Shown here piece by piece: positions 17,422 to 25,365 of a DNA stretch of 64,000 nt. How positions within the stretch are numbered: position 1 is the stretch's first letter; each line of letters opens with the position of its first letter. The position numbers and the translations under genes are program-made. Origin of the DNA: Saprospiraceae bacterium. GTDB lineage: Bacteria > Bacteroidota > Bacteroidia > Chitinophagales > Saprospiraceae. Location of the stretch: positions 496,001 to 560,000 of the forward strand of contig JADKFC010000001.1 in NCBI GenBank assembly GCA_016717655.1. Direction: 5' to 3'. The notes below the pieces were generated by a model that had not been told where the DNA came from, ran no database searches, and worked only from the letters and a program-made list of their open reading frames with translations.

Positions 17422-18534
17422 ATGAAACATTTAGACGAATACCGTGACCCCCATCTCTTTGATGTGCTCATGGATCAAATACACAAAAAGGTAACCAAGC
17501 CCTGGACCCTAATGGAAATCTGCGGAGGTCAGACCCACAGCCTGGTGAAAAATGGTATTGTTGACCTCTTACCCAAAAACATCAGACTGGTTCACGGTCC
17601 CGGCTGTCCGGTTTGTGTTACCAGCCTGGGTGTCATTGATGAAGCCATCAAGCTGGCCAGTAGGCCCGATGTCATTCTCTGTTCTTATGGTGATATGTTG
17701 AGGGTGCCGGGTAGCAGCCAGAGCCTGCTCGAAGTGAAGGCGCGAGGAGCTGACGTACGTATCTTGTATTCACCCCTGGAAGCAGTTCAATTGGCCAAGT
17801 CCCACCCGGATAAGGAAGTGGTGTTTTTTGCTGTGGGTTTTGAAACCACGGCTCCCGCCAATGCCCTGGCCGTAATGCATGCCGATATCACAGGGGCTGA
17901 AAATTTCAGCATCCTGGCTTCGCATGTTTTGGTACCTCCTGCCATGGAAGCCATTCTTTCTGATCCTGAAAATACCATTGACGGATTCCTGGCTGCCGGC
18001 CATGTCTGTACCATCATGGGACTCGATGAGTATTATCCCATTGCAGAAAAATACCAATGCCCGATTGTCGTTACTGGCTTTGAGCCCATCGATTTATTAC
18101 AGGGCATTCTGATGACTGTCACTCAGTTGGAAGAGGGTCGGTATGAAGTAGAGAACCAATACGTGAGAAGTGTTCATGAAGGAGGCAATGCCGTAGCTAA
18201 AAAAACACTGGAAGACGTATTTGAAATCAAAGACAAGGTATGGAGGGGCATAGGTCCCATTCCTAAAAGTGGATACGAGGTAAGAGACCGGTACAAAAGG
18301 TTCAATGCCAGACTGAGATTTAATCTTGGACCAGACACGGTAGAAGAAGATAAAAACTGCATCAGCGGGGCCATCATGAAGGGCCTTAAAAAACCAATGG
18401 ACTGTCCCAATTTTGGGGTAAAATGTACACCTGAACACCCCCTTGGTGCGCCTATGGTGAGCAGTGAAGGAGCGTGTGCAGCCTATTACCATTATTCATC
18501 CGCCTGGAACATGCAAAAAGTAGAAAGCTTATGA
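17422..18534 (+). CDS. hypD: Hydrogenase Fe(CN)2CO assembly protein HypD
   Basis: 370 residues. HypD is the scaffold, with HypC, on which the Fe(CN)2CO group is built. Signatures are MEICGGQTHSLVKNGI with its conserved Cys, VHGPGCPVCVTSLG, FFAVGFETTAPANALAV, and a C-terminal Cys-rich [4Fe-4S] region (DCPNFGVKCTPEHPLGAPMVSSEGACAAYYHY). Normal length and all expected cysteines. The stop overlaps the hypE start as ATGA. Confidence 0.96.
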   Translation: MKHLDEYRDPHLFDVLMDQIHKKVTKPWTLMEICGGQTHSLVKNGIVDLLPKNIRLVHGPGCPVCVTSLGVIDEAIKLASRPDVILCSYGDMLRVPGSSQSLLEVKARGADVRILYSPLEAVQLAKSHPDKEVVFFAVGFETTAPANALAVMHADITGAENFSILASHVLVPPAMEAILSDPENTIDGFLAAGHVCTIMGLDEYYPIAEKYQCPIVVTGFEPIDLLQGILMTVTQLEEGRYEVENQYVRSVHEGGNAVAKKTLEDVFEIKDKVWRGIGPIPKSGYEVRDRYKRFNARLRFNLGPDTVEEDKNCISGAIMKGLKKPMDCPNFGVKCTPEHPLGAPMVSSEGACAAYYHYSSAWNMQKVESL

Positions 18535-19574
18535 GCCTTGAATTACAATGCCCGGTACCCCAATTCGATTTTGACCACATCAACATGGGACACGGCAGTG
18601 GGGGCATCCTCACCCACAAGTTGCTCAAGAGCGGCGTCTTTGATGTGCTTAAAAATCCCTTGCTCGATCAACAACACGATGGAGCCATTCTGGAATTAAA
18701 GGGTAAGATTGCCATCAGCACCGATTCTTATGTGGTGTCACCTATTTTTTTTCCGGGTGGCAATATAGGTGATCTGGCCATCAATGGCACGGTCAATGAC
18801 CTGGCTATGTGCGGAGCATCGGCCCGTTACCTCACCCTTTCATTTATTTTGGAAGAAGGCCTTGCCATGACAGAATTTAAAGACGTTTTAATGTCCATCC
18901 GACAGGCTGCCGACCAAAGCGGGGTGCAGATCGTAACCGGGGATACAAAAGTAGTGCAGAAGGGCAAGGGCGATAAAATTTTTATCAATACCACAGGGGT
19001 AGGAGAACTCCACCCGACAGCCGATATTCGACACCAAAGAGTTGAACATGGCGATGTTATCTTGCTGAGTGGACCCATAGCTGCCCATGGAGTGGCCATC
19101 ATGAGCCTGCGCGAAGGGCTTGAATTTGAAACTACCGTGTGCAGTGATACACAATCCCTAAAAGCGCCGGTTTTAGCCTTACTTGACTCCCTGGGGCAAG
19201 ATGTTCATTTCCTGAGAGATGCTACCAGAGGAGGCCTGGCCTCTGTTTTGAATGAACTGAGTGAGATCACCGTTAAAGGCATCCACATTCATCAAAAAGA
19301 CCTCGCCATAGCCGAAGAAGTCAGCGGAGCTTGTGAAATGCTGGGTCTCGATCCATTGTACGTAGCCAATGAAGGTGTATTTGTAGCGGTAGTCAAGGCC
19401 CATAGAGCGGAAGAAGCATTAAAAGTTTTGCAATCATTTGAAGCCTGCCATTCCGCCAGCATAATTGGTGAAATCATAGCAGACCATCCCGGCAAGGTGG
19501 TCATGAAAAGTAAGATCGGTGGTAGCAGGGTTGTCAACTTTTTGCAAGGGGAGCAGTTGCCGCGGATTTGTTGA
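18531..19574 (+). CDS. hypE: Carbamoyl dehydratase HypE
   Basis: 347 residues from the ATG at 18531. An upstream in-frame start at 18474 would lie deep inside hypD and adds residues unlike the family. HypE accepts the carbamoyl group from HypF on its C-terminal cysteine and dehydrates it to thiocyanate using ATP. Visible are HGSGGILTHKLL near the start, ATP-binding DLAINGTVNDLAMCGA, RDATRGGLASVLNEL, and the obligatory C-terminus PRIC with the terminal Cys. Last gene of the hyp operon; hypF-C-D-E are tightly packed. Confidence 0.96.
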   Translation: MSLELQCPVPQFDFDHINMGHGSGGILTHKLLKSGVFDVLKNPLLDQQHDGAILELKGKIAISTDSYVVSPIFFPGGNIGDLAINGTVNDLAMCGASARYLTLSFILEEGLAMTEFKDVLMSIRQAADQSGVQIVTGDTKVVQKGKGDKIFINTTGVGELHPTADIRHQRVEHGDVILLSGPIAAHGVAIMSLREGLEFETTVCSDTQSLKAPVLALLDSLGQDVHFLRDATRGGLASVLNELSEITVKGIHIHQKDLAIAEEVSGACEMLGLDPLYVANEGVFVAVVKAHRAEEALKVLQSFEACHSASIIGEIIADHPGKVVMKSKIGGSRVVNFLQGEQLPRIC

Positions 19575-19579
19575 AAAAT

Positions 19580-19712
19580 CAAATGTCTAATTGAAAATTA
19601 CGGCCAATGTCGAATTGAGAATTACGGGTCAAGGGAGTAGAATTGAGAATTACGGAAATAAGGAGCTCAATGTCGAATAACGGATGTTGAATAACGGATG
19701 TTGATTTGAGAA
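19580..19712. repeat. Degenerate short-repeat patch after hypE
   Basis: Variants of AATTGAGAATTACGG occur three times (near 19590, 19612, 19632) and GAATAACGGATGTTGA twice (near 19675 and 19689), giving an irregular array with period about 16-25 bases. It holds no gene. It lies in the 444-base gap between hypE and the hydrolase; 19720-19860 shows nothing distinct. The patch resembles other low-complexity spacer DNA in this window in style, though not in sequence. Confidence 0.55.
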
Positions 19713-20018
19713 TATTGGGAGGGAGTTTAATAGTTGTTTGATTAGGATATGGGAGTTTTTCTGTTTTGAATCTGGAAAATGTGTAAATTGGATTCCTTTT
19801 TGTGAAGGATGGCAAGAGCGCCAAAAAAGGAGACTAAATTAAATTGGCAAATGAAACAGAGAATTGTACCTTAGGATGTTTATTCTACTCATTGTTGTTA
19901 TTGGCAACAGGATGTGGACATAAAGCATGGAGACTTATAAAAAAATGACAACTTATTTTATCCCTATTCCTCCAGAATGACGCATCCGGAGTGAGGCGTA
20001 TTCCCCATTACCACTCCT

Positions 20019-20885
20019 GTGGGCAATTTTGAAGTGTGGACACAACGTTTTGGCAATAATCCTAAGGTAAAGATCCTGCTCTTGCATGGCGGGCCTGCTA
20101 TGACCCACGAGTACATGGAGTGTTTTGAGCTTCCCTTTCTCAAAGAGGGCTACGAGTTTTATCAATATGACCAGCTGGGATCTTATTACAGCGATCAACC
20201 TACCGACTCCAGCCTGTGGACCACCGAACGGTTTGTAGAAGAAGTGGAACAGGTGCGCAAGGTCATAGGTGCAGACAGCAGCAATTTTATTGTGCTGGGC
20301 AATTCGTGGGGAGGAATCCTGGCCATGGAGTATGCCCTCCAATATCAAAAAAATCTCAAGGCCCTTATTGTAGCCAATATGATGGCCAGTGCTCCGGAAT
20401 ATGGAAAATATGCAGCCGAAGTTTTGGCTCCGCAAATGGATGTTGCTGTACTTAAAGAAATCAGGGCATTGGAGGCCGCCCAAGACTTTTCCAACCCTCG
20501 GTACATGGAACTTTTGATACCCCATTATTACAACCAACACATCTGCCGACTCCCCAAATGGCCTGACGGTCTCAACCGGGCTATGAAACACGTCAATGGA
20601 AGTATTTACACCCTAATGCAGGGACCCAGCGAATTTGGCATTAGTGGTCGATTGGCCAAGTGGGACATTCGCACCCGACTGCCGGAAATAACAGTGCCTA
20701 CCCTGATGATTGGTGCCAAACACGATACCATGGATCCAAAGGCGATGGAGGCACAAAGCAAGATGGTTAAGAATGGGCAGTACCTTTACTGTCCCAACGG
20801 TAGCCACTTGTCTATGTGGGACGACCAGACCATCTTTATGGAAGGAGTTATCAGTTTTATCAACAAGACAACCCAAAACAAATGA
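20019..20885 (+). CDS. Proline-iminopeptidase-like alpha/beta hydrolase, 5' end damaged
   Basis: 288 residues from a GTG that is probably not the natural start. Peptidase S33 features are an oxyanion-region LLLHGGPAMTHEY, DQLGSYYSDQP, nucleophile elbow GNSWGG, an acid in GAKHDTMD and a catalytic His in NGSHLSMWDD. Family members begin upstream with a lipoprotein or signal segment and a VRRIPITTPVGNF-like strand. Here that strand is split: removing one C from 20003-20006 joins ASGVRRIP to ITTPVGNFEVW. Farther up (19865-19960) a lipobox-like LLLLATGC appears in yet another frame, so two or more indels separate it. The catalytic body is intact. It overlaps the reductase gene by 4 bases. Confidence 0.8.
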   Translation: MGNFEVWTQRFGNNPKVKILLLHGGPAMTHEYMECFELPFLKEGYEFYQYDQLGSYYSDQPTDSSLWTTERFVEEVEQVRKVIGADSSNFIVLGNSWGGILAMEYALQYQKNLKALIVANMMASAPEYGKYAAEVLAPQMDVAVLKEIRALEAAQDFSNPRYMELLIPHYYNQHICRLPKWPDGLNRAMKHVNGSIYTLMQGPSEFGISGRLAKWDIRTRLPEITVPTLMIGAKHDTMDPKAMEAQSKMVKNGQYLYCPNGSHLSMWDDQTIFMEGVISFINKTTQNK

Positions 20886-21535
20886 AAGTAGCAGTGATTG
20901 GGGCCTCAGGCCTGATAGGAGGATATTTGGTTCAACACCTTTTGGCAGAGCCTTCGGTGCAGCATGTAAAAATTCTGGTGCGCAAAAAACTCGACCTGGC
21001 CCACAATAAGTTAGAACAGGTTCTGGTCAATTTTGAAGACCCCACCAAACTTGAATCTGCCTTAAAAGGAACAGATGCTGTTTGTGTTGCAGTGGGCACC
21101 ACCCAGGCTAAGGTCAAAGGAGATATGGCTGCTTATCGAAAGGTAGATTATGACATTCCTGTCAACTCAGCCAGGGCAGCCGCTGCTCAGGCTTGTGGTT
21201 CTTACCTCCTGGTATCCTCCGTGGGTGCAGATGCAAATGCTTCCAACTTTTACCTCAAATTAAAAGGAGAGGTGGAAGAAGAAATAAAAAAAATGGAACT
21301 ACCCTCTGTCAATATTTTCCGCCCTTCTATGCTGTTGGGCAACCGAGCCGAATTCAGACTGGGTGAAAGGATAGGGCAAGGCGTTATGCGTGTATTCAAT
21401 TGGCTGATTCCCTCCAAATACAAGGCTATCAATGCTAGCGATGTTGCAAGATCTATGGTGCGCTGTTGCCTTGAAACAAGTCCACCAAAATGGAACATCC
21501 TGGAGTACCAACAAATCATGGCTAAGTTGAAATAA
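20882..21535 (+). CDS. NAD(P)-binding atypical SDR, HTATIP2-like
   Basis: 217 residues from the ATG at 20882, which overlaps the hydrolase stop as ATGA; a longer in-frame start inside the hydrolase is unlikely. MKVAVIGASGLIGGYLVQHLL is the Rossmann GxxGxxG site, followed by TDAVCVAVGTT, YLLVSSVGAD and a C-terminal substrate side with FRPSMLLGNR. This matches the small atypical short-chain dehydrogenase group related to HTATIP2/TIP30 and YwnB-like proteins. Substrate unknown. The overlap suggests co-expression with the hydrolase. Confidence 0.85.
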   Translation: MKVAVIGASGLIGGYLVQHLLAEPSVQHVKILVRKKLDLAHNKLEQVLVNFEDPTKLESALKGTDAVCVAVGTTQAKVKGDMAAYRKVDYDIPVNSARAAAAQACGSYLLVSSVGADANASNFYLKLKGEVEEEIKKMELPSVNIFRPSMLLGNRAEFRLGERIGQGVMRVFNWLIPSKYKAINASDVARSMVRCCLETSPPKWNILEYQQIMAKLK

Positions 21536-21801
21536 AAAAAGGTCAGCAAATCGATCTTTACAATTCAAAAGTGGTAGCTAACAATTGTAAAAACATAATT
21601 TCCTGACCATTATTTTGGCAATCATTCATGGCATCTGGCCATCAGATAGTAATCGCGCCTTTTTCTGCTTACAGATAGCACCTGAATCAGAATGAGGTGG
21701 CCTTGTTGTGAATAGTCAATTGTCATTTTTGTCTATTCCTAACAACTCCCCAAAGGTAATTCTATGTTTATTTCTGTTATCCCGTATTTGTAGGGATGGT
21801 A

Positions 21802-21823
21802 AAAACACGTATTTATACGTATA
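21802..21823. repeat. 22-bp element, copy 1 (inverted relative to 25000-25021)
   Basis: AAAACACGTAT-TTA-TACGTATA here is matched by the reverse complement at 25000-25021, which reads AAAACACGTAT-AAA-TACGTATA; only the three central bases differ. Both copies are intergenic and next to palindromes or repeat arrays. It lies in the 507-base gap after the reductase, which has no gene. Confidence 0.6.
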
Positions 21824-21824
21824 C

Positions 21825-21852
21825 GTAAGGACGCAATGCATTGCGTCCTTAC
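21825..21852. repeat. 28-bp perfect palindrome
   Basis: GTAAGGACGCAATG at 21825-21838 is followed at once by its exact reverse complement at 21839-21852. Elements of this GGACGC-palindrome style are dispersed in many bacterial genomes as intergenic repeats; that parallel is from memory. As RNA it would make a long hairpin without a T-tract, so it is not a standard terminator. Confidence 0.8.
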
Positions 21853-21867
21853 CAAGTCCACGACTCC

Positions 21868-21900
21868 AGTTCCTACGATGGCGATGCCAATGTAGGAACT
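21868..21900. repeat. 15-bp imperfect inverted repeat
   Basis: AGTTCCTACGATGGC (21868-21882), a GAT loop, then GCCAATGTAGGAACT (21886-21900), pairing at 13 of 15 positions. It follows the 28-bp palindrome by 15 bases and looks like part of the same compound intergenic repeat. Confidence 0.7.
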
Positions 21901-22009
21901 GATGCTCTGATCCCTACGCCAGATTTAGATTTGTGGACGCCACTCGCGGAGCTCTTGGTTCCCTTTGTTTTGATTGTAACAGGCAATCAAATTTAGCGTT
22001 CGGTCATTC

Positions 22010-22033
22010 CGATGCTCCGATGCTCCGATGCTC
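22010..22033. repeat. Three tandem copies of CGATGCTC
   Basis: An 8-bp unit is repeated exactly three times just after the stop of the minus-strand response regulator gene at 22043. A simple-sequence patch with no coding role seen. Confidence 0.7.
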
Positions 22034-22042
22034 CGTTGACGC

Positions 22043-22708
22043 TTACACAAATTTACTCACATTGACAGAGATGAGCTTGTGTTCAATGGCATAGATCACC
22101 AGGCCGGCGGTGCTTTTGCATTCCGTTTTTTCAAGAATGCTCTTTCGGTGACCTTCTACCGTACGGGCAGAAATGTAAAGTTTTTCAGCAATTTCTTTAT
22201 TGGTAAATTCCTGGCAGATGAGTTTGAGAACTTCAATTTCTCTGGGAGTAAGTTCCGACTGGATGGGCTTTTTCCGGCTTAGCAGTCGGCGATTTCGGAT
22301 GAGGTTGAGAATGTAATCGTTGATGTAAAATCCGCGCTGTGCTACGTTTCGGATAGTAGTCAGGACGGTGGCGGGATCTTCGTTTTTGGCCAGGAAGCCG
22401 GCAGCACCTTCATCCAAAAGTTTGAGGATGATGCTGTCATTGTAGTGGGAGGTGAGGACAATAATTTTGAAGGGCAGGGTCATGGATGCCGTCTTTAGCA
22501 AAACATCTACACCGTCCATTATGGGCATAGAAAGATCCAGCAGCACGATGTCAACGTCTGCTTTACCGGCTGCTACGTCGTCTAAAAACCTGCTGCCATT
22601 TTCAGCCTGATAGGTGACTGTGAGGTCGGCCTCACCGTTGATGATCATCTGCATGCCCTTGATGAATAGTTTTTCATCGTCGACAATGCCTATTTTAATT
22701 TTATCCAT
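22043..22708 (-). CDS. NarL/FixJ-type response regulator
   Basis: 221 residues. Receiver domain with D10-D11, phospho-acceptor D58 (IVLLDLSMP), T/S in VLTSHY and K in FLAKNEDP. A LuxR HTH (about 150-215) has LTPREIEVLKLICQEFTNKEIAEKL and SARTVEGHRKSIL. It overlaps the histidine kinase gene by 8 bases and is surely its partner. Output genes are unknown. Confidence 0.93.
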   Translation of the reverse strand: MDKIKIGIVDDEKLFIKGMQMIINGEADLTVTYQAENGSRFLDDVAAGKADVDIVLLDLSMPIMDGVDVLLKTASMTLPFKIIVLTSHYNDSIILKLLDEGAAGFLAKNEDPATVLTTIRNVAQRGFYINDYILNLIRNRRLLSRKKPIQSELTPREIEVLKLICQEFTNKEIAEKLYISARTVEGHRKSILEKTECKSTAGLVIYAIEHKLISVNVSKFV

Positions 22709-23486
22709 GGGTAGAGAAAGTAAACTTTATATGAAATCCTGATTTTTCACCGGGTGGGTCTATTTGATAGCTGCCTTTCAGTATCTGGCATCGGGTCTGG
22801 ATATTGCGCATACCGGAGCCCACTTTTGTGCTGTCCGGATCCATTCCTTTTCCATTGTCGGTATAAGTCATGAAAAAATGTGCACCTTCTGAACGAAACA
22901 TGATTTTGATCAGACTGGCCCCGGCATATTTTAGTGTATTCTGAATAAGTTCCTGGATGATGCGGTAGAGATGGAGTTGATCTTCCTCTCCAGTGTAAGG
23001 AATCAAATGGCTGGATGTAATCTGGATTTGTATGCCGTCAATCTGGTTGATGTGGGTTTCCAATTCTCCTAAAACATAGGCAATGCCAAATTTTTTCAAA
23101 AGCGGAGGCATCAACTCATGTGAAAGTTTTCGGGTTCTTTCTATACTAGCTGACAGAGAAGATTGGATCTGGTCTATCAAAGGATTGTCATTACCTGCTT
23201 CTCCCATGTTTTTTTTGAGCATGTGTAGATTGAGGTGGATGATGTTGAGTTGCGAGGTAATGTCATCGTGCAATTCTGATGCTATCCGGTCACGCTCTGT
23301 TTCCTGGGTATGGATGGTGGTGGCCAATAATTCTTTTTGAAAGTTGAGCTCCTGCTCTTTTTGCTCCATCCTGGCCTTCATGATTTTTTTCTGACCCTTG
23401 CTGAAAAACCATATGACAGCAACCGCAATGCCTATCATAAAGACAATTGCACTTAATATGGTGATGATGAGGGTAACATCTTTCAT
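22701..23486 (-). CDS. Sensor histidine kinase, HisKA_3 type, one membrane helix
   Basis: 261 residues. It has an N-terminal membrane helix (about 5-28), a short coiled coil, and a HisKA_3 dimerisation domain with ERDRIASELHDDITSQL (H73). The HATPase_c domain has an N-box-like IIQELIQNTLKYAGA, DNGKGMD and GSGMRNIQTR. There is no extracellular sensor domain, so it may sense within the membrane or use a partner. A complete small kinase of the NarX/DesK family, upstream of and overlapping its NarL regulator. Confidence 0.92.
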   Translation of the reverse strand: MKDVTLIITILSAIVFMIGIAVAVIWFFSKGQKKIMKARMEQKEQELNFQKELLATTIHTQETERDRIASELHDDITSQLNIIHLNLHMLKKNMGEAGNDNPLIDQIQSSLSASIERTRKLSHELMPPLLKKFGIAYVLGELETHINQIDGIQIQITSSHLIPYTGEEDQLHLYRIIQELIQNTLKYAGASLIKIMFRSEGAHFFMTYTDNGKGMDPDSTKVGSGMRNIQTRCQILKGSYQIDPPGEKSGFHIKFTFSTHG

Positions 23487-23615
23487 GAGGTAAGTCGTGG
23501 TTTATTTCGGAAAATATAGCCAAAATATAGACCAATCGTCAATCTTAATATCAATAAGATAAAGCTTCTGATAAACCAAACCATGCTTTGCCAATCTTAT
23601 GGTATGGCCAGCATC

Positions 23616-23846
23616 TCATTTGAAAAAGGCCAGGACTACAGCTGAGATAGAATAATAAACCAACAATAAGCCAACCACTTTTTTTGAGGATAAAAAGGGG
23701 TGGGTCTGTTCAACATCCATGGTGTGGTATAAAAATCGAATTGACAATACAATGACCATTGCAACCAACCATGGAGGCGGAATAAGAATTGAACATATCA
23801 AGGCCCTGAATGAACAATGAGTTGAGAAAAATTGATCAGGCCTCAA
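23616..23846 (-). CDS. Possible small two-helix membrane protein
   Basis: A 76-residue frame whose latter part looks like two membrane helices around a polar loop (WLVAMVIVLSIRFLYHTM; VVGLLLVYYSISAVVLAFF). If real it probably starts at the internal Met near residue 30. No recognised family. It sits upstream of the kinase at 22701-23486 on the same strand. The 300 bases to its right (23847-24145) hold only short unconvincing frames. Confidence 0.3.
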   Translation of the reverse strand: MRPDQFFSTHCSFRALICSILIPPPWLVAMVIVLSIRFLYHTMDVEQTHPFLSSKKVVGLLLVYYSISAVVLAFFK

Positions 23847-24145
23847 AGCAGTAGTTGGAAGTTTAAAGATAGAGGGGTGGTTTTATTACATTCTTTAAAA
23901 ACAAAGTATGGTGCAGAATTCAATTAAGTAAAACAATGGATGTATATCAAGTTATTAGTCCCGCCCAAATCAAAGCTATGATTGATGATTTCGGTGAAGA
24001 ATGAAAAATAAAAATAGCCCAAAAACTGAAATAATTCGATCCATTTCTTAAAGCCACAAAAGAATAGAATAAATAAAGGACACAACAAGTGAAACATGTC
24101 CTAATGCAAAGAACAGATCTTTTGTAATCCAATCCATAAAAATTG

Positions 24146-24550
24146 TTATTCGCAGCTAGGAGGACATGGATAAGTATAGTCATAGTACTTAGGTATAATG
24201 GCTTTATTTTCATCCAAACCCACTGCTACCAGATGTGCCATCCAATGACCAGGACTAACTTCTTCAAGTCCCTGATAAAATCTGACTCCACTGGCTCTCT
24301 CTCCTAGCACAGCTGCCAAATCCACAATGGGCATGGTATAATACTTTACCAATGCAGTATCCGAGTAGTTGGATCCTAGTGAGTCCCATGCCGCAGTCCA
24401 TGCATTGAATTGAGCCTGGCTAATGGTGTCGGCATCTAAGCCTACGTTTGATTTGATATCCGGTTTTGGAGTTTGATTTTCTGAAGCAGGAGTGCATGAT
24501 GCTACAGCAAAAATCAGCCCTAAGCAGATGAGTACAATATTAACTTTCAT
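24146..24550 (-). CDS. Putative lipoprotein, unknown function
   Basis: 134 residues. The signal ends in a lipobox (LIFAVASC, C about 19), so the mature protein would be lipid-anchored. The rest is polar, with ...DADTISQAQFNAWTAAWDSLG and a C-terminal YDYTYPCPPSCE that contains two cysteines. I do not recognise the family. It stands alone on the minus strand. Confidence 0.75.
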   Translation of the reverse strand: MKVNIVLICLGLIFAVASCTPASENQTPKPDIKSNVGLDADTISQAQFNAWTAAWDSLGSNYSDTALVKYYTMPIVDLAAVLGERASGVRFYQGLEEVSPGHWMAHLVAVGLDENKAIIPKYYDYTYPCPPSCE

Positions 24551-24999
24551 TTTCTAAAATTTGTTTTTGTTTTGAAATTGAATGATCTTTTTCATAGCGT
24601 TTCATAAAAATACATATTTTTTTTAATTCTAATATATTTTGGTTGATCATTGGCAACAGAATCTCGGAGGTGAGATTTGTTAAATGGATTTCAAAGCTTG
24701 CCCTCCTTTACTTTAGAGGGGGATTTTGGATCTTTATTTTTAGGCTAATGCCTATTCGCCTGGGGTGGGGAGCAAAACAAGGGTCCGCTAAACCAGGCAG
24801 AAGCCCGGCAACCAGGATCACAACACCGCTCTTCCCTTGATTTCTGCTTAGTTGAAAAATAACCGGAAATGTTCTATTCTCTCCCTAAGAAAAGGAACAG
24901 GCATTTCCGGCTAAGTTATTAATGCTTGTAAGTGTAAGATTATCTTTTGAGCCAAACGCCAAAAGATGGGTCAAATTTAAGCGACAACCCGTAGGCTGC

Positions 25000-25021
25000 T
25001 ATACGTATTTATACGTGTTTT
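25000..25021. repeat. 22-bp element, copy 2 (inverted)
   Basis: Reverse-complement partner of 21802-21823, differing only in the three central bases. It directly precedes the 7-bp repeat array. Flanking it, GTCAAATT...CGACAAC (24970-24987) pairs with GTTGTCGAATTTGAC (about 25021-25035) apart from a 4-base bulge, so the element sits in the loop of a larger inverted repeat. The rest of the gap from 24551 holds no gene. Confidence 0.6.
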
Positions 25022-25035
25022 GTTGTCGAATTTGA

Positions 25036-25365
25036 CGGCTAACTGCTAACGGCTCACCGCAGACGGCTAACGGCTCACCGCTCACGGCTAACGGCTCACC
25101 GCTCACGGCTCACCGCTCACGGACAACCGCTCACGGACAACCGCTCACGGACAACGGCTCACGGACAACGGCTAACGGACAGCGGACAGCGGACAGCGGA
25201 CAGCGGACAGCGGACAGCGGACAGCGGACAGCGGACAGCGGACAGCGGACAGCGGACAGCGGACAGCGGACAGCGGACAGCGGACAGAAGCGGACAGCGG
25301 TAAGCGGTAAGCAGACAACGGACAACGGTAAGCGGTAAGCGGTAAGCGGACAGCGGTAATCTGGT
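25036..25365. repeat. Low-complexity array with 7-bp periodicity
   Basis: The stretch is built from 7-base words related to CGGACAG, CGGTAAG and, at its left end, GGCTAAC or CGCTCAC types. From 25176 to 25287 it contains 16 perfect tandem copies of CGGACAG. The left side is more degenerate. Frames across it translate into Leu-Ser-Ala-Val-Arg-like periodic peptides and are not genes. The same words build the larger array at 39838-40814, so this is a genome-specific repeat family. Confidence 0.9.

Noticed and set aside
19953..20591. 212-residue minus-strand frame opposite the hydrolase
   Set aside because: A shadow of the catalytic body on the plus strand, with no family motifs of its own.
23947..24213. 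88-residue minus-strand frame overlapping the end of the lipoprotein gene
   Set aside because: Rich in Ser/Phe/Cys without a plausible start context; it overlaps the lipoprotein in another frame and is probably chance.
24803..24813. GCCCGGCAACC, resembling the core of a SAM-I riboswitch
   Set aside because: The rest of the SAM-I fold (P1-P4 and the kink-turn) was not found and no methionine gene follows.
25131..25325. 64-residue frame on the minus strand in the first array
   Set aside because: A periodic translation of tandem 7-mers, not a gene.
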